This document shows, in pieces, positions 9,641 to 20,315 of a stretch of DNA of 64,000 bases (position 1 is its first letter; the number at the start of each line of letters is the position of its first letter). The stretch covers positions 1-64,000 of the forward strand of contig NZ_JAAVUT010000025.1 of the NCBI RefSeq assembly GCF_018449575.1. Reading direction: 5' to 3'. Below the pieces are notes generated by a model. It did not search any database and was not told the DNA's origin. It saw only the letters and a program-made list of their open reading frames with translations. A program made the position numbers and the translations under genes. Source of the stretch: Sodalis sp. dw_96. GTDB taxonomy: Bacteria; Pseudomonadota; Gammaproteobacteria; Enterobacterales; Enterobacteriaceae.

Positions 9641-10450
9641 ATGAAGTTTGTCTCCTTTAATATCAACGGACTGCGTGCCAGACCCCATCAGTTAAGCGCA
9701 ATCATCGAGCAGCATCGTCCGGATGTGATTGGCCTGCAGGAAACCAAGGTTCATGACGATATGTTTCCCCTGGAAGAGGTGGCACGGCATGGTTATCACG
9801 TCTTTTATCATGGACAAAAAGGCCACTACGGCGTGGCGCTGTTATGCCGTGAGCAGCCGTTGGCCATTCGCCGGGGGTTTGCCGGTGATGATGCCGATGC
9901 GCAGCGGCGCATCATCATGGCTGATTTTGTCACCGAAAAAGGCATACTTACCGTGGTGAACGGCTACTTTCCCCAAGGGGAAAGCCGCGATCATCCGGTT
10001 AAATTCCCGGCTAAAGCTCGTTTTTATCAGGATTTGCAGGACTATATCCAACAAAATCACCATGCTGAATCCTCACTGCTGTTGGTGATGGGGGATATGA
10101 ACATCAGTCCCGCCGATTTGGATATCGGCATCGGCGAAGAGAGCCGCAAGCGCTGGCTGCGCACCGGCAAATGCTCCTTCCTGCCCGAAGAGCGGGAATG
10201 GATGGGTCGGCTGCTGGACTGGGGCCTGGTGGATACCTTTCGCAGCCGCAACCCCGAGTGTAACGATCGATTCTCCTGGTTTGACTATCGCTCCCGTGGT
10301 TTTGATGAAAATCGCGGCCTGCGCATCGATTTGCTGCTGGCCTCGAAACCGCTGGCGCAGACCTGTCTGGCCACCGGCATTGATTATGATATCCGCGCCA
10401 TGGAAAAACCGTCGGATCATGCGCCGATCTGGGTGGATTTTGCCCTGTGA
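9641..10450 (+). CDS. xthA: Exodeoxyribonuclease III
   Basis: Major AP endonuclease and 3'-5' exonuclease of base excision repair. The 269-residue protein begins [18 protein letters not shown] and has LQETK (metal-binding Glu), the GDMNISP segment with the catalytic Asp/Asn, and the terminal SDHAP with the catalytic His, the EEP-family signature. The open frame runs from 9548; ATG 9641 was chosen because the E. coli enzyme begins at the same MKFVSF (268 residues). An in-frame ATG four codons earlier is possible. Convergent with topB. Confidence 0.95.
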   Translation: MKFVSFNINGLRARPHQLSAIIEQHRPDVIGLQETKVHDDMFPLEEVARHGYHVFYHGQKGHYGVALLCREQPLAIRRGFAGDDADAQRRIIMADFVTEKGILTVVNGYFPQGESRDHPVKFPAKARFYQDLQDYIQQNHHAESSLLLVMGDMNISPADLDIGIGEESRKRWLRTGKCSFLPEEREWMGRLLDWGLVDTFRSRNPECNDRFSWFDYRSRGFDENRGLRIDLLLASKPLAQTCLATGIDYDIRAMEKPSDHAPIWVDFAL

Positions 10451-10568
10451 CAATCGGCAATAACCCGGCGCTTAACGCGTCAAAGTGACAACGTCTCTTA
10501 CCCGCCGTATAAGCCTCATGATGGTACGGCTTAGCCGGTTCAGGCCGAAACGCGCCGGTAGCTAATGT

Positions 10569-12500
10569 TTACTCTGCCGCCTTACCGGGTTTTCGCGCAC
10601 GACGCTTGGGCTTGGCGGCCTTGGCGCCGATCGCCGCGGCCGACGGTAAACCGCGCAGTGACGGCGGCGGCGGCTGTTGCCGCACCTGTTGAATCAATCC
10701 GCGCAGCGTCTCGGTCAGCGGCACCATAAAATCCTGATAGCGGCACTGTTTCTCGCTGATTTTGGTTAAGGTGGACTCCCATTGCGCGGTCATATCCGGG
10801 CTTGCCGCACTGTCCGGCAAGGCATGAATCAAACCGCGGCCGCTTTCGCTGGAAAAGATATTGCGGCCCTTTTTATATAAAAAGCCCCGTTTGAACAATA
10901 ATTCGATAATACCGGCCCGGGTGGCCTCGGTGCCCAACCCGTCGGTGGCCCGCAGGATTTTTTTTAACTCCTTGTCCTGCACGAAACGGGCGATACCGGT
11001 CATGGCGGACAGCAGCGTCGCATCATTAAACGGCCGGGGCGGCTGCGTTTCCCTGGCGACCACCTCTCCCGATTCGCACAATAATTCATCCCCTTTTGTC
11101 ACCACCGGTAAAGGCGTACCGTCGTTTTCCTCATCACGCTCTTTGGCGCCGAGCAAGGTGCGCCAGCCGGCATCCGCCAAAAAACGGGATTTGGCGACAA
11201 ATTTGCCGCCTGCGATATCCAGATTAATGATACAACGCCGAAATACCGCATCGGCGCAAAATTGCATCAGGTATTGCCGGGCGACCAGGGCGTAAATTTT
11301 TTTCTCATCCTCGTTCAAGGCGGTTTTGCCGCTGCGCGCGGTGGGGATGATGCCATGGTGCGCATCCACCTTTTTATCATCCCAGCAGCGATTTTTTTGC
11401 GTCGTATCCAGGGTTGCCTGAGCCATCAGCTCAGGCATATGCGCATTGATGGCGTTCAACACCCCCTGCCGTCCGGCAAAATGCTCTTCCGGCAAATAAC
11501 GGCAATCGGAACGGGGATAGGTAAGCAGCTTGTGGGTTTCGTAGAGTCGCTGACACAAATCCAACACCTGCTGTGCGCTCATACCGTAGCGTTTTGCCGC
11601 TTCGATTTGCAAAACCGACAGGGAAAACGGCAGCGGCGGTGTTTCCGACTCCCGTTTATCCTGGAAGAGCGTGACCACCGCCGGTTGACCGGCAATGCGG
11701 GCCACGACATGCTCCGCCAGCGGCCGATGCAGCAGCCGCCCCTCCTCATCCTGGTAGGATTCGCAGGCTTCACTGGGTTGCCAAAGGGCAACGAACCGTT
11801 CTTGTGACGGTGTCACTATGTGCGCTTTAACCTCAAAAAAGGTTTTCGCCACAAAATTCTCAATCTCCTCATCGCGGCGGACCACCAGACCAAGCACTGG
11901 CGTTTGTACCCGTCCCACCGATAATACCCCTTGATAGCCGGCGTTACGGCCCAGCAGAGTATAAGCCCGGGTCATATTGATACCGTACAGCCAGTCGGCC
12001 CGCGCGCGCGCCAGCGCCGATACGCATAACGGCACGAACTCACGGTTTTCCCGCAGGCGGCTTACCGCTTTGCTCACCGCCGCCGGATTAAGATCGTTCA
12101 CCAGGCAACGCTTGGCGTTACGGCGCTTTTCACCGTCCAACGCCAGATAGTCCAGCACTTCGTCCACCAACAATTGCCCTTCGCGATCCGGGTCGCCGGC
12201 ATGAATAACCTCCGACGCTCCCTCCAGCAGCCGCTTGACCACATTCAGCTGTTTCTGAACCGACGGGCGGGGCTGTAACCGCCATTTATCCGGCACTATG
12301 GGTAAATCCGCCAGCGACCAGCGGGCATAGCGGCCATCGTAGGCGTCGGGCTGGGCCTGCTCCAGCAAATGCCCGATACACCAAGTCACCATATGATTCT
12401 CGCCGCAGGCGATAAACCCGTCGCCCCGGCGGTGGGGTTGCGGCAGCACATCGGCGATGGCACGCGCTAAACTGGGTTTTTCAGCGATATAAAGCTGCAT
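10569..12500 (-). CDS. topB: DNA topoisomerase III
   Basis: Type IA topoisomerase that decatenates replication and recombination intermediates. The TOPRIM domain is at the N-terminus (AEKPSLARA at 6-14, AGDPDREG at 101-108 with the metal-binding DxD), and the catalytic Y328 lies in [13 protein letters not shown], the same position as in E. coli. The Lys/Arg-rich tail ([11 protein letters not shown]) is typical. Length 643, against 653. In E. coli selD lies between topB and ydjA; here the nitroreductase gene follows upstream directly, and selD is missing from this position. Confidence 0.96.
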   Translation of the reverse strand: MQLYIAEKPSLARAIADVLPQPHRRGDGFIACGENHMVTWCIGHLLEQAQPDAYDGRYARWSLADLPIVPDKWRLQPRPSVQKQLNVVKRLLEGASEVIHAGDPDREGQLLVDEVLDYLALDGEKRRNAKRCLVNDLNPAAVSKAVSRLRENREFVPLCVSALARARADWLYGINMTRAYTLLGRNAGYQGVLSVGRVQTPVLGLVVRRDEEIENFVAKTFFEVKAHIVTPSQERFVALWQPSEACESYQDEEGRLLHRPLAEHVVARIAGQPAVVTLFQDKRESETPPLPFSLSVLQIEAAKRYGMSAQQVLDLCQRLYETHKLLTYPRSDCRYLPEEHFAGRQGVLNAINAHMPELMAQATLDTTQKNRCWDDKKVDAHHGIIPTARSGKTALNEDEKKIYALVARQYLMQFCADAVFRRCIINLDIAGGKFVAKSRFLADAGWRTLLGAKERDEENDGTPLPVVTKGDELLCESGEVVARETQPPRPFNDATLLSAMTGIARFVQDKELKKILRATDGLGTEATRAGIIELLFKRGFLYKKGRNIFSSESGRGLIHALPDSAASPDMTAQWESTLTKISEKQCRYQDFMVPLTETLRGLIQQVRQQPPPPSLRGLPSAAAIGAKAAKPKRRARKPGKAAE

Positions 12501-12548
12501 TTCTCACCATGGAACAAAAATGTTGCTGGAAATGTTACGCTCTCCGGG

Positions 12549-13100
12549 TCAGAAATGACGGACAAAAGGTTCGGTATCGGGAGGGAGAATGGTGGTGGAA
12601 GCTTTCAACTGCGGGGTACCCAAATAGAGGAACCCGACGATTTCGTCCTGCTCGCGACAGCCGAACGCCTGTTTAACGTCCGGCTGCGTCGCCCACAGAC
12701 CGGTACGCCAGATTCCGTTAAAACCCTGGGCCAATGCCGCCATCTGCATCGCCTGTACCGCGCAGCCGGCGGAAATCACCTGCTCCAGGCGTGGAACTTT
12801 GGTTTGTGTATCGCACCAGGCCAAAACCGTTATAATCAACGGGGCCCGGAACGGCGCCTGCCTGGCTTTTTCGATGCCCTTTTCATCCATTCCCGTTTTC
12901 AGGGCGGATGCATGCAGCAGTTCGCTCAGACGCGTGCGGCCCTCCCCCTCGATAATAACGAAGCGCCAGGGCTGTAATGTGCCATGATCCGGCGCACGCA
13001 TACCGGCGCGGATGATATTATCCAGCATGGGACCGGTGGGGGCCGGCTCAGCCAGCCGAGATGCGGAACGACGATTTAACAAAAGTTCTAGTGCATCCAT
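12549..13100 (-). CDS. ydjA: YdjA-type nitroreductase family protein
   Basis: FMN-dependent NAD(P)H oxidoreductase fold; the physiological substrate in E. coli is not established. Visible are the FMN-binding [12 protein letters not shown] near residues 11-22, [13 protein letters not shown] near 35-47, and the C-terminal GFLYLGTP. Length 183 equals the E. coli protein. It is 48 bases upstream of topB on the same strand and may share transcription with it. Confidence 0.9.
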   Translation of the reverse strand: MDALELLLNRRSASRLAEPAPTGPMLDNIIRAGMRAPDHGTLQPWRFVIIEGEGRTRLSELLHASALKTGMDEKGIEKARQAPFRAPLIITVLAWCDTQTKVPRLEQVISAGCAVQAMQMAALAQGFNGIWRTGLWATQPDVKQAFGCREQDEIVGFLYLGTPQLKASTTILPPDTEPFVRHF

Positions 13101-13349
13101 TACTTACTCCTGTTGTTATGCATGGTTCTAACGTTAGCATATGCCCGGCGACGGTTACAGCATGACGCTTTTTTACCGAATTTTTATCTTTTTTCATGCT
13201 GACATTTAGCGGGCGGATCTTTAGGATACCTGACAATGAAGAAATATCGCCATTGCGAGCGAATAATGAGCCATACACGGGTCGATCGCCCGCGCCATGG
13301 CTAGATTTTACAATACGAATCCTGCACGAGGTTGTTTTATGGAGAGCAC

Positions 13350-15200
13350 ATGCGCACATTGTGGCGAATAATATCCAGCCCGTTTCGTTGGGCCTGGCGT
13401 TTGTTGAATTTTATACGCGAATTTATCCTTAACCTGTTTCTGATTTTTATCATCGTCGTCTGCGTCGGTATTTACCTGCAGGTGCACCGTTCCGCTCCGG
13501 AACCGGGCAAAGGCGCGCTGCTGGTGGATCTCACCGGCGTAGTGGTTGAAAAACCGTCGATGAACAATAAATTCCGCCAAATAGGCCGTGAATTATTAGG
13601 CGCCTCCAGCAATCGTCTGCAAGAAAATTCCCTGTTTGATCTGGTGAATTTGCTGCGGCAGGCCAAAGGGGATCAAAACATCACCGGCCTGGTGCTTTCC
13701 CTGAAGGATTTCGCCGGGGCGGATCCGACCTCGCTGCAATATATCGGCAAGGCGCTGCGTGAATTCCGCGACAGCGGCAAACCGATTTTTGCCGTGGGGG
13801 ACAGCTACAATCAGTCGCAATACTATCTGGCCAGTTTCGCCAACAGGATTTACCTGACCCCGCAAGGCGCGGTGGATTTGCACGGCCTCGCCACCAATAA
13901 TCTCTATTACAAGAGCCTGCTGGACAAACTGAAGGTAAATACGCACATTTTCCGCGTGGGCACCTATAAATCGGCGGTGGAACCCTTCCTGCGAGACGAC
14001 ATGTCGCCGGCGGCCCGCGATGCGGATACCCGTTGGCTGAGCCAGATATGGCAACATTATGTGGATACCGTCGCCGCCAACCGGCAGGTCACACCGCAGC
14101 AACTGTTCCCCGGCGCGCCTGTGATGCTGGCGGACCTGAAGGCCGTCGACGGGGATACCGCGCAGTTTGCCCTGCACAATAAATGGGTGGATACCGTGGC
14201 TTCCCGCTATGCCATCGAAACCGAGCTCACCAAGACCTTCGGTTGGAACAAGCAGAAAAAAAGCATAAATGCCGTCAGCATGTATGATTACCAGATGCCG
14301 ACGCCATCGGATAAAGGCGATCAGATCGCGGTTATCTTTGCCGACGGCGCTATTATCGACGGACCGGAAACCCCCGGATCGGTGGGCGGCGACACCACCG
14401 CAGGCCAAATCCGCGATGCCCGGCTAGACCCCCATATCAAAGCCATCATATTCCGGGTCAATAGCCCCGGCGGCAGCGTAAGCGCCTCGGAACTCATACG
14501 TTCGGAACTGGAAGCGGCACGTGAATCCGGCAAACCGGTAGTGGTATCCATGGGCGGTATGGCCGCGTCAGGGGGATACTGGATTTCCACACCGGCCAAT
14601 TACATTATCGCCGCACCCAGTACGCTTACCGGCTCCATCGGCATTTTTGGCGTCATCAATACCTTTGAGGACACGCTGGGCAGCATTGGCGTACATACCG
14701 ACGGAGTGTCCACCTCGCCTTTGGCGGATTTGGCCATCACCAAAGCCTTGCCGCCGGAATTTTCCCAAATGATGCAGATGAACATCGAAAACGGCTATAA
14801 AAACTTCATCACCCTGGTGGGTAAAGCACGTAACAAGACGCCGGAAGACGTGGACAAAATCGCCCAGGGCCATGTCTGGATCGGCAGCGACGCCAAAACC
14901 AACGGCCTGGTGGATCAACTGGGTGATTTCGACGATGCCGTGGCGAAAGCCGCCGAACTGGCAAAGTTAAAGCAATACCACCTCAATTGGTACATTGAGG
15001 AACCCAGCCTGATTGATTTGGTGCTGTCGCAAACCAGCGCCTCGATTTACGCCCGTTTGCCGGCGACTATCCAGGCCTGGCTGCCCGCGCCGGCCAGTCA
15101 GATATCCGCTCTGTTTTCGGCACAGCCGGGCTTGCTGACCAACCTGAACGATCCGCAAAACCGTTATGCCTATTGCCTGTCCTGCGGCGACATTCAATAG
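13350..15200 (+). CDS. sppA: Signal peptide peptidase SppA (protease IV)
   Basis: Inner-membrane serine protease that degrades cleaved signal peptides on the periplasmic side. One N-terminal membrane helix (~25-45) is followed by two tandem S49 domains. The catalytic Lys is K207 in GTYKSAVEP and the Ser is S407 in MGGMAASGGY, matching K209/S409 of E. coli. The longer frame begins at a TTG (13332); ATG 13350 was chosen because GGAGA precedes it and MRTLWRIIS matches the family start. Length 616 (618 in E. coli). Confidence 0.95.
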   Translation: MRTLWRIISSPFRWAWRLLNFIREFILNLFLIFIIVVCVGIYLQVHRSAPEPGKGALLVDLTGVVVEKPSMNNKFRQIGRELLGASSNRLQENSLFDLVNLLRQAKGDQNITGLVLSLKDFAGADPTSLQYIGKALREFRDSGKPIFAVGDSYNQSQYYLASFANRIYLTPQGAVDLHGLATNNLYYKSLLDKLKVNTHIFRVGTYKSAVEPFLRDDMSPAARDADTRWLSQIWQHYVDTVAANRQVTPQQLFPGAPVMLADLKAVDGDTAQFALHNKWVDTVASRYAIETELTKTFGWNKQKKSINAVSMYDYQMPTPSDKGDQIAVIFADGAIIDGPETPGSVGGDTTAGQIRDARLDPHIKAIIFRVNSPGGSVSASELIRSELEAARESGKPVVVSMGGMAASGGYWISTPANYIIAAPSTLTGSIGIFGVINTFEDTLGSIGVHTDGVSTSPLADLAITKALPPEFSQMMQMNIENGYKNFITLVGKARNKTPEDVDKIAQGHVWIGSDAKTNGLVDQLGDFDDAVAKAAELAKLKQYHLNWYIEEPSLIDLVLSQTSASIYARLPATIQAWLPAPASQISALFSAQPGLLTNLNDPQNRYAYCLSCGDIQ

Positions 15201-15314
15201 CGACATCGCCGGCGGCGGTCAACGTCGTCGGCGCTCAATGGTATGGGACTGGTGTTATTGCCGCGGGACCGTATAATTGACGCTATAGCCCCGTGACAGA
15301 CCGTGCCTTGTCTC

Positions 15315-16349
15315 ATGCAAAAAAAATCCATTTATGTCGCTTATACCGGCGGCACCATCGGGATGCAACGCTCCGATAACGGCTATATTCCGGTATCGGG
15401 CCATCTGCAGCGCCAATTGGCATTGATGCCGGAATTCTATCGCCCGGAAATGCCCGATTTCACCGTACATGAATACGCCCCGCTGATTGATTCCTCCGAC
15501 ATGACCCCGGACGATTGGCTGCATATCGCCAGGGACGTGGCGGAACATTATGAAAGCTATGACGGGTTTGTCATTCTGCACGGTACCGACACCATGGCCT
15601 TCACCGCCTCCGCGCTGTCGTTTATGCTGGAAAATCTGGCCAAACCGGTGATCGTCACCGGTTCCCAAATCCCCCTGGAAGCGTTGCGATCCGACGGCCA
15701 GACCAACCTGCTGAACGCGCTCTATCTTGCGGCCCATTATCCGGTAAACGAGGTCAGCCTGTTTTTCAACAACAAGCTGTTTCGCGGTAATCGCGCCACT
15801 AAAGCCCATGCGGATGGTTTTGACGCCTTCGCCTCCCCCAACCTGCCGCCGTTATTGGAAGCCGGGATTCATATTCGCCCTGTCGCGCCGCCGCTGCCCC
15901 ATCGCCCCGGCGCCGAACTGATTCTCCATCCCATCACGCCGCAGCCGGTGGGTGTGGTCACGCTGTATCCGGGTATTTCCGCCGATGTGGTGGGCAACTT
16001 TTTGCGACAGCCGGTAAAAGCGCTGATCCTACGCTCTTACGGCGTCGGCAACGCGCCGCAGCATCCGGCGTTACTGGATGAGCTGCGGCAGGCGGTGGCC
16101 CGCGGCAGCGTGGTGGTAAATTTGACCCAATGTTTTTCCGGCCGGGTGAATATGGGGGGGTATGCCACGGGTAACGCCCTGGCGCGGTCGGGGGTCATCA
16201 GCGGCTTCGATATGACGGTGGAGGCGGCGTTGACCAAACTGCACTATCTGCTCAGCCAATCGCTCTGCGCCGAGGAGATTCGACACATCATGCAGCAGGA
16301 TCTTCGCGGCGAGCTCACCGGCGACGATCAGAGAGGGGAGATGGAATGA
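15315..16349 (+). CDS. ansA: L-asparaginase I (cytoplasmic)
   Basis: Low-affinity cytoplasmic asparaginase converting asparagine to aspartate and ammonia. MQKKSIYVAYTGGTIGMQ carries the first active-site Thr (T14); the second is T91-D92 in LHGTDTM. ATG 15315 is used instead of GTG 15303 because MQKKSIYVAY is the conserved start. The gene ends in ATGA overlapping the pncA start, so the two are translationally coupled, as in E. coli. Confidence 0.95.
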   Translation: MQKKSIYVAYTGGTIGMQRSDNGYIPVSGHLQRQLALMPEFYRPEMPDFTVHEYAPLIDSSDMTPDDWLHIARDVAEHYESYDGFVILHGTDTMAFTASALSFMLENLAKPVIVTGSQIPLEALRSDGQTNLLNALYLAAHYPVNEVSLFFNNKLFRGNRATKAHADGFDAFASPNLPPLLEAGIHIRPVAPPLPHRPGAELILHPITPQPVGVVTLYPGISADVVGNFLRQPVKALILRSYGVGNAPQHPALLDELRQAVARGSVVVNLTQCFSGRVNMGGYATGNALARSGVISGFDMTVEAALTKLHYLLSQSLCAEEIRHIMQQDLRGELTGDDQRGEME

Positions 16350-16981
16350 AACAAGCTTTACTGCTGATTGATTTACAGAATGATTTTTGTCCGGGCGGCT
16401 CGCTGGCGGTTCCCGACGGCGATAAAGTCATCGCGGTGGCGAATCAGGCCATGGCGCTCTGCCGGCGGGAAGACATACCGGTGTTGGCCTCGCTGGACTG
16501 GCATCCGTCTAACCACGGCAGTTTCGCCGTGAATGCCGGCGGACGAGTGGGTGAAACCGGTCTGCTTGACGGACTGCCCCAGGTATGGTGGCCGGTGCAT
16601 TGCGTACAGGATACTCTTGGGGCGCAACTTCATCCCGATCTGGACGCCGAAGGCATCCTCCAGCGCATATACAAAGGCCGCCAGGCCAATATCGACAGCT
16701 ACAGCGCCTTTTATGATAACGGCCATCGCGCCCGGACCGATCTGCATGATTACCTGCAGTCCCTGGGGGTCCATAGCCTCTCCATCATGGGCCTGGCGAC
16801 GGATTATTGCGTGAATTATACCGTGCTGGATGCCCTCTCGATGGGCTACGCCGTGGACGTCATCGTCGATGGCTGCCGTGGCGTGGACCTTCATCCCGGC
16901 GACAGCGCCGAGGCGCTGGCGGAGATGCACCGCCGTGGGGCGGGGCTTATCACACTGCCGGAATTTGCCGCCGGCTTCTAG
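16346..16981 (+). CDS. pncA: Nicotinamidase / pyrazinamidase
   Basis: Deamidates nicotinamide to nicotinate for NAD salvage. The 211-residue isochorismatase-fold protein shows the catalytic triad D9 (LLIDLQNDF), K110 (IYKGRQ) and C155 (ATDYCVNYT), and the metal ligands D51, H53 (LDWHPSNHGSF) and H85. It overlaps ansA by four bases; both enzymes release ammonia from amides. Confidence 0.95.
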   Translation: MKQALLLIDLQNDFCPGGSLAVPDGDKVIAVANQAMALCRREDIPVLASLDWHPSNHGSFAVNAGGRVGETGLLDGLPQVWWPVHCVQDTLGAQLHPDLDAEGILQRIYKGRQANIDSYSAFYDNGHRARTDLHDYLQSLGVHSLSIMGLATDYCVNYTVLDALSMGYAVDVIVDGCRGVDLHPGDSAEALAEMHRRGAGLITLPEFAAGF

Positions 16982-17048
16982 AGGGGCGGCGGTAAACATC
17001 CCTGTTTCGCGTCAGCCCGGTCTGGAGGCATAAGGCTTCAACCACACC

Positions 17049-17327
17049 TTAATCCGCTTTGGTCCGATAAATATCCGGCGGCTCACCGGTCAATTCCGCC
17101 AGCAGCTCCCGCTTGCTTTTCATCACAATGTTGCCGTCGGTGCCGATGCTCATATGTTCCGGCCGGTGATTATTTCTGGCCTGCCACAGCATGACAATGT
17201 GCAGGCAATGCTCTTTTTGTTCTTCGGTAAGGCGATTACCGTCAGGCCATTTTCCCAGTTCCACCGCCGTCAGCAACCGTTGGTAGATTTCCGGGGTCAG
17301 GGTGGCCATTAACGCATCGACATCCAT
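17049..17327 (-). CDS. yeaC: DUF1315 family protein YeaC
   Basis: Small uncharacterised enterobacterial protein. TPEIYQRLLTAVELGKWPDG and the LWQARNNHRPEHMS stretch match E. coli YeaC closely; length 92 against 90. It lies 75 bases downstream of msrB on the same strand, as in E. coli, and probably shares its transcript. The function is unknown. Confidence 0.88.
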   Translation of the reverse strand: MDVDALMATLTPEIYQRLLTAVELGKWPDGNRLTEEQKEHCLHIVMLWQARNNHRPEHMSIGTDGNIVMKSKRELLAELTGEPPDIYRTKAD

Positions 17328-17402
17328 GACAGTCTCCTTAACATGATGCCCTCAAAGGAATAATTAGCTGAATCGTTAAAGCTAAAACGTGGCTGTTGGA
17401 TT

Positions 17403-17816
17403 TCAGCCGTTGATCTCTTCGCCGCTATCCTTATCCTTGAAACGCAGCGAGGCTGAATTGATGCAAAAACGGGCGCCGGTAGGCTGCGGGCCGTCAGGAA
17501 AAACATGCCCCAGATGAGCGTCGCAATTTCCGCAACGGATCTCCACCCGGTGCATGCCGTGGGAGTCGTCGTCCAGATAACGGACCGCAGTATCGCTTAC
17601 CGGTTCATAAAAACTCGGCCAGCCGCAGCCGGAGTCATATTTGCTTTCAGAATAAAACAGCGGCGCATTGCAGACCAAGCAGTGATACTGCCCGGTTCGC
17701 TTGTTCTCCAGTAATTTACCGCTGTAGGGCGGCTCGGTGCCCCGCTGCTGGGTGACATACCGTTGCATCTCGGTCAGCGGGTCCGTGGGCTGCCGTATCG
17801 TTTCGTCTTTAGCCAT
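17403..17816 (-). CDS. msrB: Peptide-methionine (R)-S-oxide reductase MsrB
   Basis: Reduces methionine-R-sulfoxide in oxidised proteins. The 137-residue protein has the zinc Cys pairs (CLVCNAPLF and CGNCDAHLG), [10 protein letters not shown] and the catalytic Cys region [11 protein letters not shown] near the end. The frame extends upstream to 17858, but ATG 17816 follows GAGGAA and gives exactly the E. coli length. Divergent from gapA. Confidence 0.95.
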   Translation of the reverse strand: MAKDETIRQPTDPLTEMQRYVTQQRGTEPPYSGKLLENKRTGQYHCLVCNAPLFYSESKYDSGCGWPSFYEPVSDTAVRYLDDDSHGMHRVEIRCGNCDAHLGHVFPDGPQPTGARFCINSASLRFKDKDSGEEING

Positions 17817-18036
17817 AAGTGCGTTCCTCGGACGGTTAAGGGAAAAAGGCAGGTTCAAATCAAGTTATTATAACAAATAATTAACAACATCGGAGACATT
17901 TTTAGCTTAAACTAGGGAACGAGAAACAACGTGAGCGGTAAGTGTGATGCATTTCACATTTAGCTGCCAGGTGCAGTTTTAATTGAGGGCGATCGGCCTC
18001 ATATTATTCGTAGCTGAGCAGGCAGCGGAACGAACG
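17817..18036. other. msrB-gapA divergent intergenic region
   Basis: First part of a 350-base noncoding stretch between divergent genes. The half nearer gapA holds the promoter and a candidate Cra site (listed separately); nothing else was recognised. Confidence 0.4.
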
Positions 18037-18048
18037 TTAAACGTTCAA
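18037..18048. promoter_or_regulatory. Candidate Cra (FruR) operator upstream of gapA
   Basis: TTAAACGTTCAA is an imperfect palindrome with the central CG of Cra sites (9 of 12 positions fit TGAAACGTTTCA by eye). Cra control of gapA is known in E. coli, and the site lies about 50 bases before the -35. Position and match are suggestive only. Confidence 0.35.
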
Positions 18049-18095
18049 AAGATGTTGTTGGGTTTGATTTGTAGCAACTATTGACACGATTCCGC

Positions 18096-18123
18096 TTGAC
18101 GCTGCGTGAGGTTTTTGTAAATT
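18096..18123 (+). promoter_or_regulatory. gapA proximal promoter
   Basis: -35 TTGACG (18096-18101), 16-base spacer, -10 TAAATT (18118-18123), 43 bases before the gapA ATG. The sequence closely resembles the strong proximal promoter of E. coli gapA. Confidence 0.65.
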
Positions 18124-18154
18124 TACAAGCAACTTTTTATTCACTAACAAATAG

Positions 18155-19165
<1,011 letters not shown>

Positions 19166-19172
19166 TTGCCGA

Positions 19173-19298
19173 TATACCCTAAATAATTCGAGTTGCAGGA
19201 AGGCGGCAACGCAGCGAACCTCAGGAGCTTACGCAGGTAAGTGACTGGGGTGAGCGAGGATAGCCAACGTATCTGCAGCTTGAAGTATGACGGGTATA
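19173..19298. repeat. ERIC (IRU) element, copy 1
   Basis: A 126-bp imperfect palindrome with ends TATACCC and GGGTATA. It contains the ERIC core AAGTGACTGGGGTGAGCG and CAGGAGCTTACGCAGGTAAG. About 90% identical by eye to the copy at 43926-44052. It lies inside the gapA transcript, between stop codon and terminator. Confidence 0.93.
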
Positions 19299-19311
19299 AC
19301 AGAATGAGTAA

Positions 19312-19337
19312 GGGGCGACAGTGATGTCGCCCTTTTT
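19312..19337 (+). terminator. Rho-independent terminator of gapA
   Basis: Perfect 8-bp stem GGGCGACA (19313-19320) / TGTCGCCC (19325-19332), loop GTGA, followed by TTTTT. It ends the gapA-ERIC transcript. Confidence 0.9.
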
Positions 19338-19373
19338 ATTTGATCCGTTTCCTCATTTCAATAAGGCCCGAAT

Positions 19374-20249
19374 ATGTACGACACTCTTTTTGCGTTACCC
19401 GTTAAAGAACAGCTCTCTTCATCGGTCAGCCTGCGACAATTGGATCAACTGCCGGTAATCGTCATCGATCATCCCCAGGTGCGGGCGGCGGTGACATTAC
19501 AGGGCGCCCATCTCATCGCCTGGCAACCCGCCGGGGAAGAGCCGGTTTTGTGGCTAAGCGAAACCAGCGCGTTCAAAGACGGCGTAGCCATCCGCGGCGG
19601 CGTCCCCATCTGTTGGCCCTGGTTCGGCAAAGTCGCCAGTCCGAATCATGGCTTTGCGCGTATATTGCCCTGGCAGCTGAGTAAACATCAGGAAGACGAT
19701 GGGCAAGTCACCCTCAGCCTGACGCTGCATGACAGCACCGCCACCGAACAATACTGGCCGAAACCCTTCACCCTGACCGCCACATTTGTCCTGGGCAAGA
19801 CCTGCAGCGTCGAGCTTGAGGCACAGGGAGATTTCCAGAACACCACCGCCCTGCACAGCTATTTCAATATCGGCGACATTGCCAAGGTCAGTCTCGGCGG
19901 TTTGGGCAATAGCTATATTGATAAGGTCAAAAACGGCATTACCGCGACGCAAAAAGGTGATTTGAGCTTCAGCGGAGAAGAGGTGGATCGTGTTTATACC
20001 CATCCTGAATCGGTCAGCCAGATTCACGATCCGCTGCTTAAACGTATTATCGAGATACATCATCACAATCACAGCGATGTGGTGGCCTGGAATCCGGGCG
20101 CCGAGCTGGCGAAGCAAATAGGCGATATCCCCGATGAAGGTTACAAGACCTATGTCTGCGTCGAGACCGCCCGCGTAAACGACCCGCTGGTGACCGCGCC
20201 GTCAGCCCCATCCCGTTTGTCTACGGTAATCAGCCTGCGTAAGGCCTGA
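19374..20249 (+). CDS. yeaD: D-hexose-6-phosphate epimerase-like protein YeaD
   Basis: Aldose-1-epimerase fold; the E. coli homologue is described as a glucose-6-phosphate 1-epimerase. Conserved blocks are LQGAHLIAWQPAGEEPVLWLS, GVAIRGGVPICWPWFG, NHGFARILPW (a catalytic His), SYFNIGDIAKVSL and DEGYKTYVCVETA (a catalytic Glu). Length 291 (294 in E. coli). It follows gapA with its own spacing, as in E. coli. The call is by close family similarity; the reaction is inferred. Confidence 0.92.
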   Translation: MYDTLFALPVKEQLSSSVSLRQLDQLPVIVIDHPQVRAAVTLQGAHLIAWQPAGEEPVLWLSETSAFKDGVAIRGGVPICWPWFGKVASPNHGFARILPWQLSKHQEDDGQVTLSLTLHDSTATEQYWPKPFTLTATFVLGKTCSVELEAQGDFQNTTALHSYFNIGDIAKVSLGGLGNSYIDKVKNGITATQKGDLSFSGEEVDRVYTHPESVSQIHDPLLKRIIEIHHHNHSDVVAWNPGAELAKQIGDIPDEGYKTYVCVETARVNDPLVTAPSAPSRLSTVISLRKA

Positions 20250-20315
20250 TCTCTGTCCGGGGTAGTGCTGGCTGACGTGACGGTAATTCATGACACTCAT
20301 GCTACCCCGCTCCCA

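Noticed and set aside
13596-14408. 270-codon minus-strand frame
   Set aside because: Antisense to sppA, which has both catalytic residues and the right length.
20258-20309. Inverted repeat CGGGGTAG ... CTACCCCG as insertion-sequence ends
   Set aside because: Only 8 bp, 36 bases apart, with no transposase, no target duplication and no second copy seen.
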